NCBI GenBank assembly: GCA_029532415.1
Contig: JAQOTA010000050.1
Span: 3,596,001 to 3,660,000 of the forward strand
From: Marasmius tenuissimus
Taxonomy: Eukaryota > Basidiomycota > Agaricomycetes > Agaricales > Marasmiaceae
Direction of reading: 5' to 3'
Length of the DNA: 64,000 bases
Part shown: positions 34,413-45,479 of the stretch, one piece after another
Layout of the letters: each line of letters starts with the position of its first letter
How positions within the stretch are numbered: position 1 is the first letter of the stretch
Translations under genes and position numbers: made by a program
The notes under the pieces: generated by a model
Told to the model about the DNA's origin: nothing
Database searches by the model: none
What the model saw: only the letters and a program-made list of their open reading frames with translations

Positions 34413-36450
34413 CTATTTCTTTTGCTTTTTAGCACGGGGGTTGTGGGGTAAATACAGTTTCATCGCGACCTCGTTCGGATTTGGACGTTTCCGTCCTTTT
34501 TGACCACTGGTTTCCGCCGAGGGGCCAGGTTGTGAGGTGTCCAGGACAGCGGGGTTAGTCGTGGTGGTAGGAGATGCAGAAGCTGGAACAGCGGGGTTAG
34601 TGGGCGGGTTGATGGTAGCATTGGGTACAGTGAAGTCGAGGGAAGGGTCGTAAAGATAGGAGCCGAAAAACTCGTCCGCCCCTTGTTCTGAGGTATTCAC
34701 GCTCGCGTCCGTTGCCAACCCGCTGGAATTCATGAGGGAGGTAGGATCAGCGTCTGGATGCGGAGGGCCGACTCCCTCTATACTGCTGGTGTCTCCCAAG
34801 ATCGCGGGATTCAGCCCAAGGGTCTCTATCAAGGAGTCGATACCATTGTTGACTGCGCTGACCTCCTTCTCTATGTCACCTGTGACCTTCCAATTCTGAT
34901 CAAGTTGGTAAGGAGCATTCTCGAGAGAAACCAGGCCGTCGTTCCCAGACTCCTGGTGGCCCTTCGGCGAGAGCAGCCCAAAATCAAACGGTGCCTTGTA
35001 TGGCGTGATTTGGGAAGCGGACGGTTGTAGGTGATCCTGGTTTTGGAATCCGTTGATGATAGAGGGAGCTTCGTTAGGCGCGTTGGTCTGAGAGGACAAC
35101 GAAGCGAAGAGTTGTTGGATTTCCGACATCGAAAGTTGGCTCAACGCATTCTGGAATTTGACATCGAATGGGGGAGAATGAGAGGAGGGAGCTGGAAGTG
35201 ATTGTCCATTCAGGCTTTCGTGGGTGATATCAGCCGCAGGATAACGGGGTTGTGTGGATACGATAGAATTATTGGTGTTGGTGTTCGAGTTTTTTCGGTT
35301 CGAAGCGGCATCCATAATCGGACTGTTGATTTCCAGAAGTGACGAAGTTGGAAACGACGGAAAATCTTTGGGGATAGGTGTGCCGGCTTCCGAATTCGCT
35401 CTGGAGAGTGGTCGAGATACAGTTGTGGCCGGGGTTTCGACCATATATGGTCCTTCAAATACATCTCAGAAAGGCGACACTATTGAGGAGATCATCAATA
35501 CCTGGCGATTCTCCCTGTGAGTCACGAGGACTCATATTCTCTTCATCCTGGACCTCTGTGATCTCCACTTTGCCACCTTGCTTCCTCCCCTCTATCATCA
35601 AACGGCTTCCAGGTACGACAGGATGCGGGCTCGACCGTCCTTCGTCTTGTTCCCTCGGTGAAGCACTCACTTGTTGACCAAAAACACCAGCAAGAAACTT
35701 GATTATGCGATTTATGGTGTCCTGCTGCCTCTGATGGTGCTCGCGAGCCTCCATGGACTCTCGCCAGAGAATTTGATTGGAGCGTTTAAGCTCGGCCAAC
35801 TCATTCGAAATGTTCGTCTGGTGCCGCCGGATAGAATTGATTCCGGAGACGACGGAGTGCCAATCGAGCTGCTGTGTAGGCGTAGAGGACGTTTGCGGCG
35901 CATTGTTTGGGGTGACGCCAAGGGATAGATCGAGAGCATTGGAATCTTTGCTGCTTCCGGGCTGTTTCTTTCGTTCGATGAAGATGAGTCGATGCTCCTG
36001 GCCACGATGGAAGTCAGGATGTGCGAACTGAGAATGCTCTGCATCCGAATCACTTCTCAATACTCCTTGCTGAAGATGCGGTATTTTGTGGAAACCATAC
36101 ATGTTGAGCTGGCGCACAAACGAAGCAAATTTGTTGTGCTTGAACCAGTGACCAAGGTGTTCTTTGGCGAGTCTTTCATGGTCATGAACTGGTGTGGCAT
36201 GTTAGTAACTCCTCAGCCACGATATCTAGCCACGCACTGAAGAATGAATCCCCTGAATCTGACCAGCAGATCACATCGTTCGTAGATGGGTCGCTCACGA
36301 TCCTGTAAAGTGACATGTTCTTGAGTTAATGAACGCAGGGTTGAACACGAGTACGGACTTGTACAGTTTCTGGAGAAACATGGGGACTTTGGCTGAAGAC
36401 GAAGCGACACCATAGTTGGAGTTGAGTGCGACCTGTCTCCCAGACGCCAT
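34413..36450 (-). CDS. Heat shock transcription factor (HSF-type)
   Basis: Nuclear DNA-binding regulator of the HSF family, binding nGAAn repeats. The HSF domain occupies about residues 20-125: KVPMFLQKLYKIVSDP, DVICWSDSGDSFFIHDHERL, GHWFKHNKFASFVRQLNMYG and HRGQEHRLIFIERKK. A hydrophobic-repeat coiled coil follows (DWHSVVSGINSIRRHQTNIS to FLAGVFGQQ), fitting trimerisation. The long C-terminal half is Ser/Thr/Pro/Asn-rich with acidic patches, typical of activation domains, and ends in a basic nuclear signal (HNPRAKKQKK). Four exons; the start at 36450 gives MASGRQVALNSNYG. It could be Hsf1 or an Sfl1/Skn7-like paralogue; there is no response-regulator domain, which excludes Skn7. Confidence 0.9.
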
Positions 36451-36766
36451 GGCAAGGAACCAAATTGAATGAGGGCAGAAAGTGGAGAAGGGCGGTCACT
36501 CAGACGTGGAGAACAGAGGCAAGTCCGGCAAGCTCTGGCTTTGCATATCGTGGGAATTGAAAAACAGCACTGACGTATTGCCGCCAGACGGGTCAGAAAC
36601 AGGCCAGGGAAAATCAAATTAGCCTCAAAACACAAAGCTGCGAAACCGAGCTCTGCGTAGCTTCGACGCCATGAGTGCATCATAAATGACAATCTCTGTA
36701 ATCTACAACAGTATTGTTCCGATCCAAGAAAACCATACACTTCCAAAGCCAACATATGCTCACTAC

Positions 36767-39700
36767 CTACAAATTACGATTCCGCCGAATTTTGATCGAA
36801 AACTTCTGGTAAAACTCTCCGCGCACCGTCTTCGATGGACCAAGGGCCGCTGCTTTGATCGCGCCTAGCTCGCGCATCGCTACATCCCAGGGGAATCGTG
36901 TCCAGCCACCATTTTGGCGACCTTTATTAACCTTGGAATCATAGAGATACGCGAACGAAGCTCTCAGGCGGTCGAGCTCCGCCTTGGTGAGACTTACTTC
37001 TGATAAGCTTGGGGAGGCTGCAAACTCCCTAGACATCTCTCGGAGCTGATTCTGCCGAGTTTCGATGGGTTGATCTGTGAATGTCTTTGCACCCGTGAAA
37101 GCCTTCGATGCGGCAGCACGATGGTTACGGTTCACCTGGTCCCGGTGGTTTTTATACATGAAGATAACGTGTTCCTCGATTTTCTTCATGTCGTCACGCC
37201 TTTGTTGATTATTCCATCGCTCTGCCAGCTCTCGGGCCTCGTTCCACGGGGCGATCAGGTGTGGGTCGGGTACATGTCTCTTCACGCTGCCACGTTTCTC
37301 TTGAAACCCCCGCTGTGCTTGCTTTGCCCTTGCTTCGGCGTGCTTGGCTATTTCGTCCATGATGAAAGGACTTAACGACTTGGGGCGTTTGACATCAGTC
37401 TGCTCAGAGCTAGATCCTGACTTGGGCCGTTTCCAGTGCATGGCACCCTTGTAATACCGACGACGATCCGCTGCTACTTTTGGTCCAAGTACAGTGAGTC
37501 CAGTCTTTGCGCCATCAAGCGTCCGACAGAACCTTCCGGGAGTAAGTCGCTACCTGACTATTCAGAATTGGGAGAACTCACATATGTGCGAGTCGGATAG
37601 TTTCTGGATGCGAGTACCCCAACGTGTACGTTGCATAGTCATGCATATTGGAGTACTGTCCAACCAGAGAAAGATCTTTCAACCCCCCAAGAAGATATCC
37701 CTGTAACGCATGCGTGCGAGCTAGCGGTTGCTCTGCAGTGGGCTGAGCCTTTTCCAAAAGTTCAGAAAGTTTCTCCGTGTGTTTCAAGAAATAATCCTTC
37801 TCAATGTCATCCCGGGGGTCTGCAAATTTGATGTCTGCATTGTCGAAGCTGTCTACGAGCACGGGGTCGTAGATGAGCAATGCTTTATCGCCATCATAAT
37901 CACCTGTCACCGAAAGTATAGAAGATTCGATTCGTTCGGCAAATTGTTCGACTTACCGCCCCCCAAGTAGTCCGCCGCTCGTCGTGAACCTTTCGTGGAA
38001 AAAAATATTATGCCCGTGTAGTTGCGGAGCTGTGGACAGTCTACGGCTTCCCACTACCATTATGTCAATAGACACGTAAAACGGGAGCTTGGATATCGCA
38101 ATTCACCTTCTGTACATCAGTTGGGAGTTTGCATGGATGACGAGTGACCAGCACGTCCCCGATGACAGTGTCTGTCACCAATCCCTCCTTGGTCAAGAGG
38201 TTGCGATGTGCGCTCTTGAAATAAACCTGCCCTTCGTCAAGAAACCCTCGGGGATCTGTATCGAGGCTTTACTAGGATGCCCTGCGTATCGTTGACCAAA
38301 ACGGACTCACCCGGTTGAATGAATGTCGTACACGACATTGGGACTTCGATCTTGCATTGCTGCCAAAAATTTCGGATGTGGGTAGTGATGATTTGTCCCA
38401 GCTTTTCCAGCAGGACCGCACAGTCTCCGGGAGTAAACCCGAAGTCGAGCAGCCCCATCACCGTCTCTTCCAAAGAAGAGGGTTGCCCGGAAATCTCATC
38501 ATTCCACCACGCAACAGAAGTCTCTTCGCTATCAACATCGCCCAGTCCGTCCTCGTCCTCGTCGATCTGCGCATCCCGCGACGAATGGCCTTTCACCCGA
38601 GCTAGGCCGGGCTGCGCTCGTGCTGCGCGAGCTGCCATAACACCTCCTAATCGTTCCAATGTAGACCACAGCTCGAACATGGCATCATCACCTTCCCATG
38701 TCGTAAGTGAAGTCATCATTCGCTGAAAGCTGCTGTCCAGTAGCCCACAGAAAACCTTCGCCGGTACTCCGTTTTCCGCTAGATTGATGATTGTCTCCGC
38801 ACCGAGACTACAATGCGTTCGGGAGTGACATGAGCGAAGAATATCGATGACAAGGCGCGCCTCGTCTCCCGACCTGCTTTCGTACTTGATTTTGGTTTGC
38901 GAGGGCCGAATCCAGATTCGGGGGACGATGTCGGTGTCCTCGGGGTGTTGCAGGAGCATACCCTGCGGGGATTATATCTCAGAAAGACCTTCCCGATGTG
39001 GGATTGGAAAGACTTGGGGTACCTTTGCCCCAGCAACCCGGACTTGTATTGCAGTTGGCCACTCATCCCAGTCTTGACCGCGAATACATAAATCAAACGC
39101 CATGAGTGTAAAGATGATGCGACTCACTGAACTTGTGATATAGCAAACGCAACGCGTACTGGTTTATGAAACCTGAACCATCAGTCATTTCAGACTTTTC
39201 CGGAGATACTGTTTTCTTTATGAGTTAGAACTCGGACTAAGCCTCAGGAGTAGGGAGTGAAACGAACCAATGTCGTCGATTTCAATGATGTTTTTCTCCA
39301 ACAACTTCACTCCTGGAGCAGATGTGGAGAACCCCAGCGCGAACCGGGCGGCCCATTTTGCTGCTGCCTTTCGGGCAGATGCTTGTAAGCGGGTGTTCGT
39401 GTGATGACGAAGATACGAACCTGATTTTTGTTAAGTTCGATTGGGTTCTCCAACTCCATAAATTCCTCCAGACTCAACATGAGACGACGCGAAAGTAAAG
39501 GAGCTCGCGCTAGACCAGAGACTAGCTCGTTCGTTCGGTAGAGGAATACAGTCTTATCCTTCTCAAGTACCAACCGGTATACTGATCCGCAAACAACCAC
39601 CGGTTGGATCAGAAACTTGACGAGGTGGGGGATCATCTTGGGAGAGCATAAATCTCTGGGGACTTTGAGACGAATGAAGGAGGAGGAGCCGTGACGTCCT

Positions 39701-41053
39701 AAGAGGAACTTCAGTGTTTCACGTATACACAAATTGCTCCCACTTACTTGAAAAACGGTAACTAGCACCCAGCTCAGGACGGTCAAGGATGATTTTGAAT
39801 TTCGGATTTTTGGCGTACTCGGAGGCTATATTCTTCACTTTCGCTCGAAAGACAACCTTGCCACCATACCAAGGATCAAGGTCAAGGCAACCTAGACACG
39901 CGTATGTATTGCCTTTGTTAAATTCATCCTCCTCTCGATCGAGCTCTGTATATGGAAACTGAAGAGACGATGAGGGATAAAAGAGAGTGTAGATTTCAGC
40001 TTAAATACCTTTGACAATCTCTCTTTTGCGAAAGGATCCGGACGACCATCCGGACTCTCGCCCGCCATCGGATCTAACGAAACAAGAAAAGAAACATGAA
40101 GGACAGAGAGAGGGTTGGTCGAGAAGTTGCGAACCAGTGGCTTTTCCCTCTTTCCCAAGAAGAATCTTCTCCACCGATGGTGCAGCCCGGGAATTCGTCT
40201 TGAGACGCGCCAGCTCCTCAATCTTTCCCTTCTCAATTCGGTCGAATGAGAGCTTGTCCACAGATACAAGGCGGCTGATTTCCCATAGTACGCCGAACGG
40301 GAGTTGAAGTTCGTCGAAGATAGGTTGCCATGCTGGGGAATGTGCCTGTGAGTTTCATTACTATTGTGGGTTTTTGCATAATGAGGACATAGTGGTCGCA
40401 CCACCGCATAGTATGACCCCGTGATAGACAGATTGGTTGAATCTCCATGGCCAGATGCTGCGCCATTTTCAGTTTTCAATAATTTCGAATGGGGTTCGTC
40501 CGGCACCGCTGTTTCGAAAGAGTCTCGGGATCGCTTCTTTGTGCTTGCATTGCTACTGCTTGACGCGACAAGGGTTTCTTCAGAACTATTTTTCGACGTG
40601 AAAGACGTGGATTCGCTAGGCTGAGTTGACACTGAGCAGATCGAGTGTGAGCCGGCTACGATATTGTGGGGAAGATTTCAACTTACCGAGGTTTGAGATA
40701 TCGTACGCGGCGATTAGAACAGAAATATCATCTTCTGGATCTATTTCTGGCTCTGGTGAGGAGTATCGAAACGAGGAACACTGCAGGGGGGGATTGGTGT
40801 GGGGTGAAGGGGATGACCGGACACTGATTTGGGCACGTACCTTCGCCTGAGACAACTCGGCAACTAGAGAATCGTATTCCGCTTCATACTTTTCTCCATC
40901 TTCATCTCCACCAGTATCGTCCTGGCCCTCGCGTGGCGCGCCGTCTGGCGGATCATCCTCTGGCAGTTCCACTTCGCGGAAGAGTTGCTCGTCTTCACTG
41001 GGAAACTGGTCCCACAAAGAGCCAGCCGAACTTTCTCTGTCGAGTTCTGTCAT
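36767..41053 (-). CDS. RNA-dependent RNA polymerase (QDE-1/RdRP family)
   Basis: Cellular RNA-dependent RNA polymerase of the RNA-silencing pathway, making double-stranded RNA from aberrant transcripts for Dicer. At least nine exons, read on the minus strand. The N-terminus is acidic (MTELDRESSAG, then EDEQLFREVELPEDDPPDG). The mid region has FGVLWEISRLVS, CLDLDPWYGGKVVFRAKVKN and VKFLIQPVVVCGSVYRLVLE. The later region has GLVTDTVIGDVLVTRHPC, then the catalytic loop GDYDGDKALLIYDP (around 37880-37905, the DxDGD aspartates), GLKDLSLVGQYSNMHDYATY and FCRTLDGAKTGL. The C-terminal exon (ending 36767) is helical and charged. The start at 41053 is the first ATG; upstream sequence has only TTG in frame. 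All key aspartates are present, so it looks functional. Confidence 0.93.
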
Positions 41054-41401
41054 GCCTGTGCACAACGGGGGTATCAAGAGGCCAGTTTGGTGGCAAGAGA
41101 AAAGGTGGCAGCTTGGGCTTTCAACAAGCCTACAACGACCGGCACATGTACAGATTTCTACCGCACGTGCCCGCGTCCTCTACGTAAAAACTAGACGCGT
41201 TTCGACGCGTCATCAACGACCTGAGGTTGATACATCAACTTTAATCGGAATTTGCTGGAATTCGAGGGCCGCTGGGAAGCTGAGGTTACAGACCGCAAGT
41301 GGAAACAGCTGAGCGTTCCAGGAAGTACCAAAATCATCCATCCATTGAAAGTAATCTATTGCTCTACCGTTACGAAGATAATGAGATGCCCCCATATGGT
41401 A
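41054..41401. other. Intergenic region, no gene seen
   Basis: About 350 bp between the RdRP start and the J-protein stop, both minus strand. Plus-strand frames here (40933-41515) are antisense overlaps without recognisable content. Confidence 0.4.
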
Positions 41402-42733
41402 TCAACGCCTCTTGACCGCCTTGCGCCTTTTGCCGCCAGCTTTGGTTGCGGCTTGGGGCACACCTTTGCCATTTGGGGTCACTGCGCCGCTGCCGGGCGT
41501 GTCGGATGTTGCTGAGGAATCATAACCCTCCTCATATTCAGACTCTGAGATACGAGCATCTGCCTTCTCGTCGTCTTTCTTGACTTTTGTCGTCATTCTT
41601 TCGTAGGCCAGACGAAGGAGCGAAATGAACCAAGTTCGACCAAACGCAGGCGGGACGGCAGTCGAAGAGTCGACCGGGTGCATGTCACCAGATGGATCCA
41701 GCTGTGAAGGCAGAAACAGGATGAGTTGGGGGTTAGAGCATGATGGTATAAGTTGACTTACGACGTAGACTGCATCCCCAGAAACTACCATGTCAATCAT
41801 CTTGCCAGCAACAGGATAACCGTCTTCATCATAACGGACTGGACCTCCTAGGTTCACTTTGACCTTTCAAAAAAGTGTAAGTGTGTAAGGCAGGTGGCGT
41901 AGCTAAATCTCTCGTACTTTTCTTTGCCCTTCGATCGGTATCATCTTCGTTCCCCAAGCAGCTAACCTAGCCTCTCTTGTCACACGATCTATCCGTTCCA
42001 AATCACGCTTGTAGGTCATTCGTTGCACCAGGTACTGCATGCTTGAGGTCAAAATGATCAGGAACACCATGACAGTCTAAATGCTTGTCAGCCGAGGGTT
42101 TGAAATTACAGCAGAGGTGAAGACTTACACCAAGTCCAGGCCGGAAGCGCGAGTAGTAATAGCCTGTCCCTCTCCATTTCGGTACACCATTTTTGTAGAA
42201 GAAGTCATATCTGTCAAGAATCTGAATGAAGCACTATCATTGAAGCAAGACGCACAGCGTACCGTTTACGGCTCTCTTTATTCCTCAAGATGGTAGATAC
42301 TACTCCAAGTCGCGCAAACCGTTCATGAATGTTCTTCTTTCCGGGATTTTTGTCGGGGCTTATGACGCGAGTTAGACTATGCTAAGAAGGCAATAGAAGA
42401 ACGTACTGCAACTGCATGCTCAGTTTCCTGTAGGCTTTCGCTATCTCTCCCGTAGATGCTGTGGAGGGTACATCGAGCCAAGAGTAGAATGTGGTCCCCT
42501 TGCCCTCCGAAGCTTCGACGGCACTAACGAGATCAAAAATTTCGTGGTCTTCCTGATGATAGACGAAAGAGTGTGAGAGCCTCGTGAAGAGCTATTCAGT
42601 CAACTTTCCAACCTTTTCCCAGCTGTTGGACACACTGTCAGAGTTGACTCGCACGGAAAAGCGCAGATGGAACTCACGCTAGAACCACAGTTACGATGAG
42701 GGCAAGAATAGTGAAGAGAGTTGGAAGCCTCAT
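41402..42733 (-). CDS. ER membrane J-domain protein (Erj5-like)
   Basis: DnaJ-type co-chaperone predicted for the endoplasmic reticulum. It starts with a signal peptide ([19 protein letters not shown]). The J domain follows: [36 protein letters not shown] and [20 protein letters not shown], then [21 protein letters not shown] membrane helix [19 protein letters not shown] comes next, then [20 protein letters not shown] and a basic C-terminal tail ([11 protein letters not shown]). The His codon of the HPD motif is split by a 58-bp intron (42359-42416), so HPD appears only after splicing. The layout (signal, lumenal J domain, single anchor, cytosolic tail) resembles Erj5/DNAJC1. Seven or so exons. 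Divergent from RRN7. Confidence 0.86.
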
Positions 42734-42801
42734 GGCTACGTAAAGTACCCTGCCAAAGTGCAGGGAGTGTAAGTCAACTTTAAGAATGAAGGATCGTCGA
42801 A

Positions 42802-42823
42802 GAAGTGAAGGCGAAGTGAAGGC
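42802..42823. repeat. 11-bp direct repeat in divergent promoter
   Basis: GAAGTGAAGGC occurs twice in a row at 42802-42812 and 42813-42823, between the J-protein and RRN7 start codons (207 bp apart). Significance unknown. Confidence 0.5.
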
Positions 42824-42940
42824 GTGGAGGAATGCTTTGCCGCCAGCGCACTGCGCGAAGGGACAATTTTCTGCGATTAGGTAATCGCGTATTTCTGTTC
42901 AGCTCTATCAGTGTCCAAGTATCCAAGTATTCAAATATTC

Positions 42941-45169
42941 ATGGCGCCTCGGAAACGGTGCCCAGTGTGTCGATCGAAGCAATGGCATAAAGAGCCTTCG
43001 AGCGGTCTTATCACTTGTAGCGAAGGCCACATTCTCCAGGTAGGATAAATTGGGTAAAGGAATGGTTCACGCTCAATCAATCTCTTAGCAAACAGAATTA
43101 TCGCAGTGAAACGAATGATGCTGAAGATATGGGAATACACGCCCTCAAGAAACGGACCCTCAAGTCAGACCGGGAGAAAAAGGGAAGACGCAGCAGGGCG
43201 AACCCGAAACGTCCGTGTGTATTTGCTTCACGCAATTCCTCTCGATATTCACGAACTTCCCTAGTATACCATGGCATGCGAGGACGGTATCTGTATTTTC
43301 AGTGCCAACAACTCATTCTGAGGAAGCAAGTCGCTGCTCTCGTACGGCTCTTGAACATTCCTCCCGAAATTGAGGTATGTGAGGGTGCACGGCCACTCAT
43401 TCCGGTCCATTTCTGAGTTTCATTCGAGAGGTGGTTTCCCGGGATGTCTGGGCGCTGCATCTAAGTCTATTGCCAGATCCACCACCGGCCGAGCCCTATC
43501 ACCATGCAAGACAACAGCAGGATCCAAATAAATCGAACGAACCTTCTTCGGCGCGTGACAATGGCTCAGCCTCAGCCACCCAAAATGCCCCCCATGACTC
43601 GTCTTCCGACAACGGCAGTGATGAAGGACCCCACGGTCCAGGTCAGAGCGACCCAGAAGATCCCGAACTTGCGGAAATTTTGAGGCAGAACTCCGAGAGT
43701 GAAAGCGATAGTGACGATGAAGGCGACGATGAAGAGGTCAATAAGCCCGAAACGATACCGCGCAGGAGAAAAAATCATTCAGCTTATGAGGGACCTGCAA
43801 ATAATCTAGCCGTTCTCATGATTGCTTGTTGGACTTTACGGATACCTCTGCTATACCGGGACCTGTCGAGGTACGTGCTTTGATTGCCCAGTCTTTTGTG
43901 GTTCTAATGAAGCAGATATATCGAGCGTTATGAGCTACCATACCTGGATCCAGTACGGCTGCTTCCCACAGACATGGTATCGCACCTGACCAAACATAAT
44001 ACACAAGCGCTATCTCCTGCTGTGAGTGCCCTGTCGCGGTGGGAAGCGTTCTCGAGCTGATAAGGCGGTAGCACGTCCCGAACATCCTCGCGTTACATTC
44101 GCTTACTTGCCGCCTTGCAAGGCTCATGTCAAGCAGGTATAGTTTGGTCACTCCAGAGGCCAACGCCGCTCCTATCTTGTGGCGAGCAACATTGTCTATG
44201 GGCGGAACCCGTGGGTTCATTTTGTTTTTCGCATGTTAGGCGGATCTCATGAACCTCCTTGTAAAGCTCCACTATATTGCCTCACAAAGACATTATCGCG
44301 GGTTCTTTCGCTACCACTCGCACTTCATCATTCGCTTGTGCCGGAACTAAAGAGAGTTAAGACAAGTGATCCAGAAAGCCACAAGTTCGATGATGTCCCA
44401 GTTGAGCTGAGTTTTGTGGCGGCGACCATTGTCGTGTTGAAGCTTGTCTACGGCTTAGACGGGAGCCATAGGTGAGTAATATATCTTTTCTGGTACCTTA
44501 ATCTTAGTCGGAAGTAGGTCGCCTCAGGATCTTAACGACCCGGCTTGTGTTCTACCGGCACCAGGCGAGTTTCTTGAATTGGTAAAGAAGCTCAACGAAG
44601 GAGGGTCATCAGAGTTTGGAATGGGAACGTAAGTCCTAACATGAATGAATGAGATCTGGCTCACTCAAGCGACGAATGGTTGCAGATCTACAGATGAAAT
44701 GAGTGACGAGGCGATTGACGACTACCTTTCGTTTTGTGAATATGCACTACTACCCTCAGCGGACCATGATCGAAATGGTGAGTGAGCACCGACATCTGAC
44801 CGCCACGATATCCATTGATGACGTCGCGCAGGTGACAAGCTGTTGAAGAATTACTTCGCCCTCACGGAGCCAAGGGAAACAGGACGGAATCAACAAAAAA
44901 TGCCCGAGAGTAGAATCCCGACCCGGCCTAAATTCAATAGAACGGATGTGTCGACGAGTGACGAAAAGCGAGTGCGGCCCGGAGAGTCATACACTATTCA
45001 TCATTCGCGGGATGTGACTGGAACGATGAACGAAGAGATGGAACTGGTCGTTCGACGAGGGGCGCAATGGGTCGGGATAAGCGAGGATTACCTGTGTGGT
45101 GTGGTCGAAAAGTACGAACGAAGATTTGCACGATGGTGGAAAGAAACGGGAAGCAAACTCCGAGCCTGA
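42941..45169 (+). CDS. RNA polymerase I initiation factor RRN7/TAF1B
   Basis: TFIIB-like factor of RNA polymerase I (core factor/SL1 subunit) recruiting Pol I to ribosomal DNA. The N-terminal zinc ribbon is visible in CPVCRSKQWHKEPSSG and LITCSEGHILQ (CxxC plus C and H ligands), followed by a basic segment (LKKRTLKSDREKKGRRS). The first cyclin-like fold includes RYLYFQCQQLILRKQVAALV. A very acidic insert (about 43640-43745, SESESDSDDEGDDEE) interrupts it. The second part has AVLMIACWTLRIPLLYRDLS, LTKTLSRVLSLPLALHHSLV and VELSFVAATIVVLKLVYGLD. Seven or more exons; the stop is at 45167-45169. Confidence 0.87.
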
Positions 45170-45479
45170 CTGTACAGTATGATGCAGTATTGTACCCGTA
45201 GTCGAGTAAGAGATTCGACAGCAACTCAGCAGACAAAATTTGTAAGTACAAGGGACATGAACAGCAAGGTCGTGGCTGGCACCTGCGTGCGGCACGGTGA
45301 CTTTGGTGACGATCAAACGTTGCTGATCAATTTGAGCCGGTCAAGCCGCCCGTGTTTTTTTCCCATCCAATACACTCCTTGCTGGACACCCGATAGATTC
45401 CCCCCTGGAATCTCCCAGCAAGGTCACCTTTCCAACACCAAATGCCCCTCTGACTCCTTTGCAACTCTTCCTTCAACTC

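Noticed and set aside
41054..41077. Extended RdRP start at 41077
   Set aside because: The codon there is TTG; the first in-frame ATG is 41053.
45459..45479. Extended start of the coiled-coil protein at 45459
   Set aside because: This position is TTG; the first ATG in frame is 45480.
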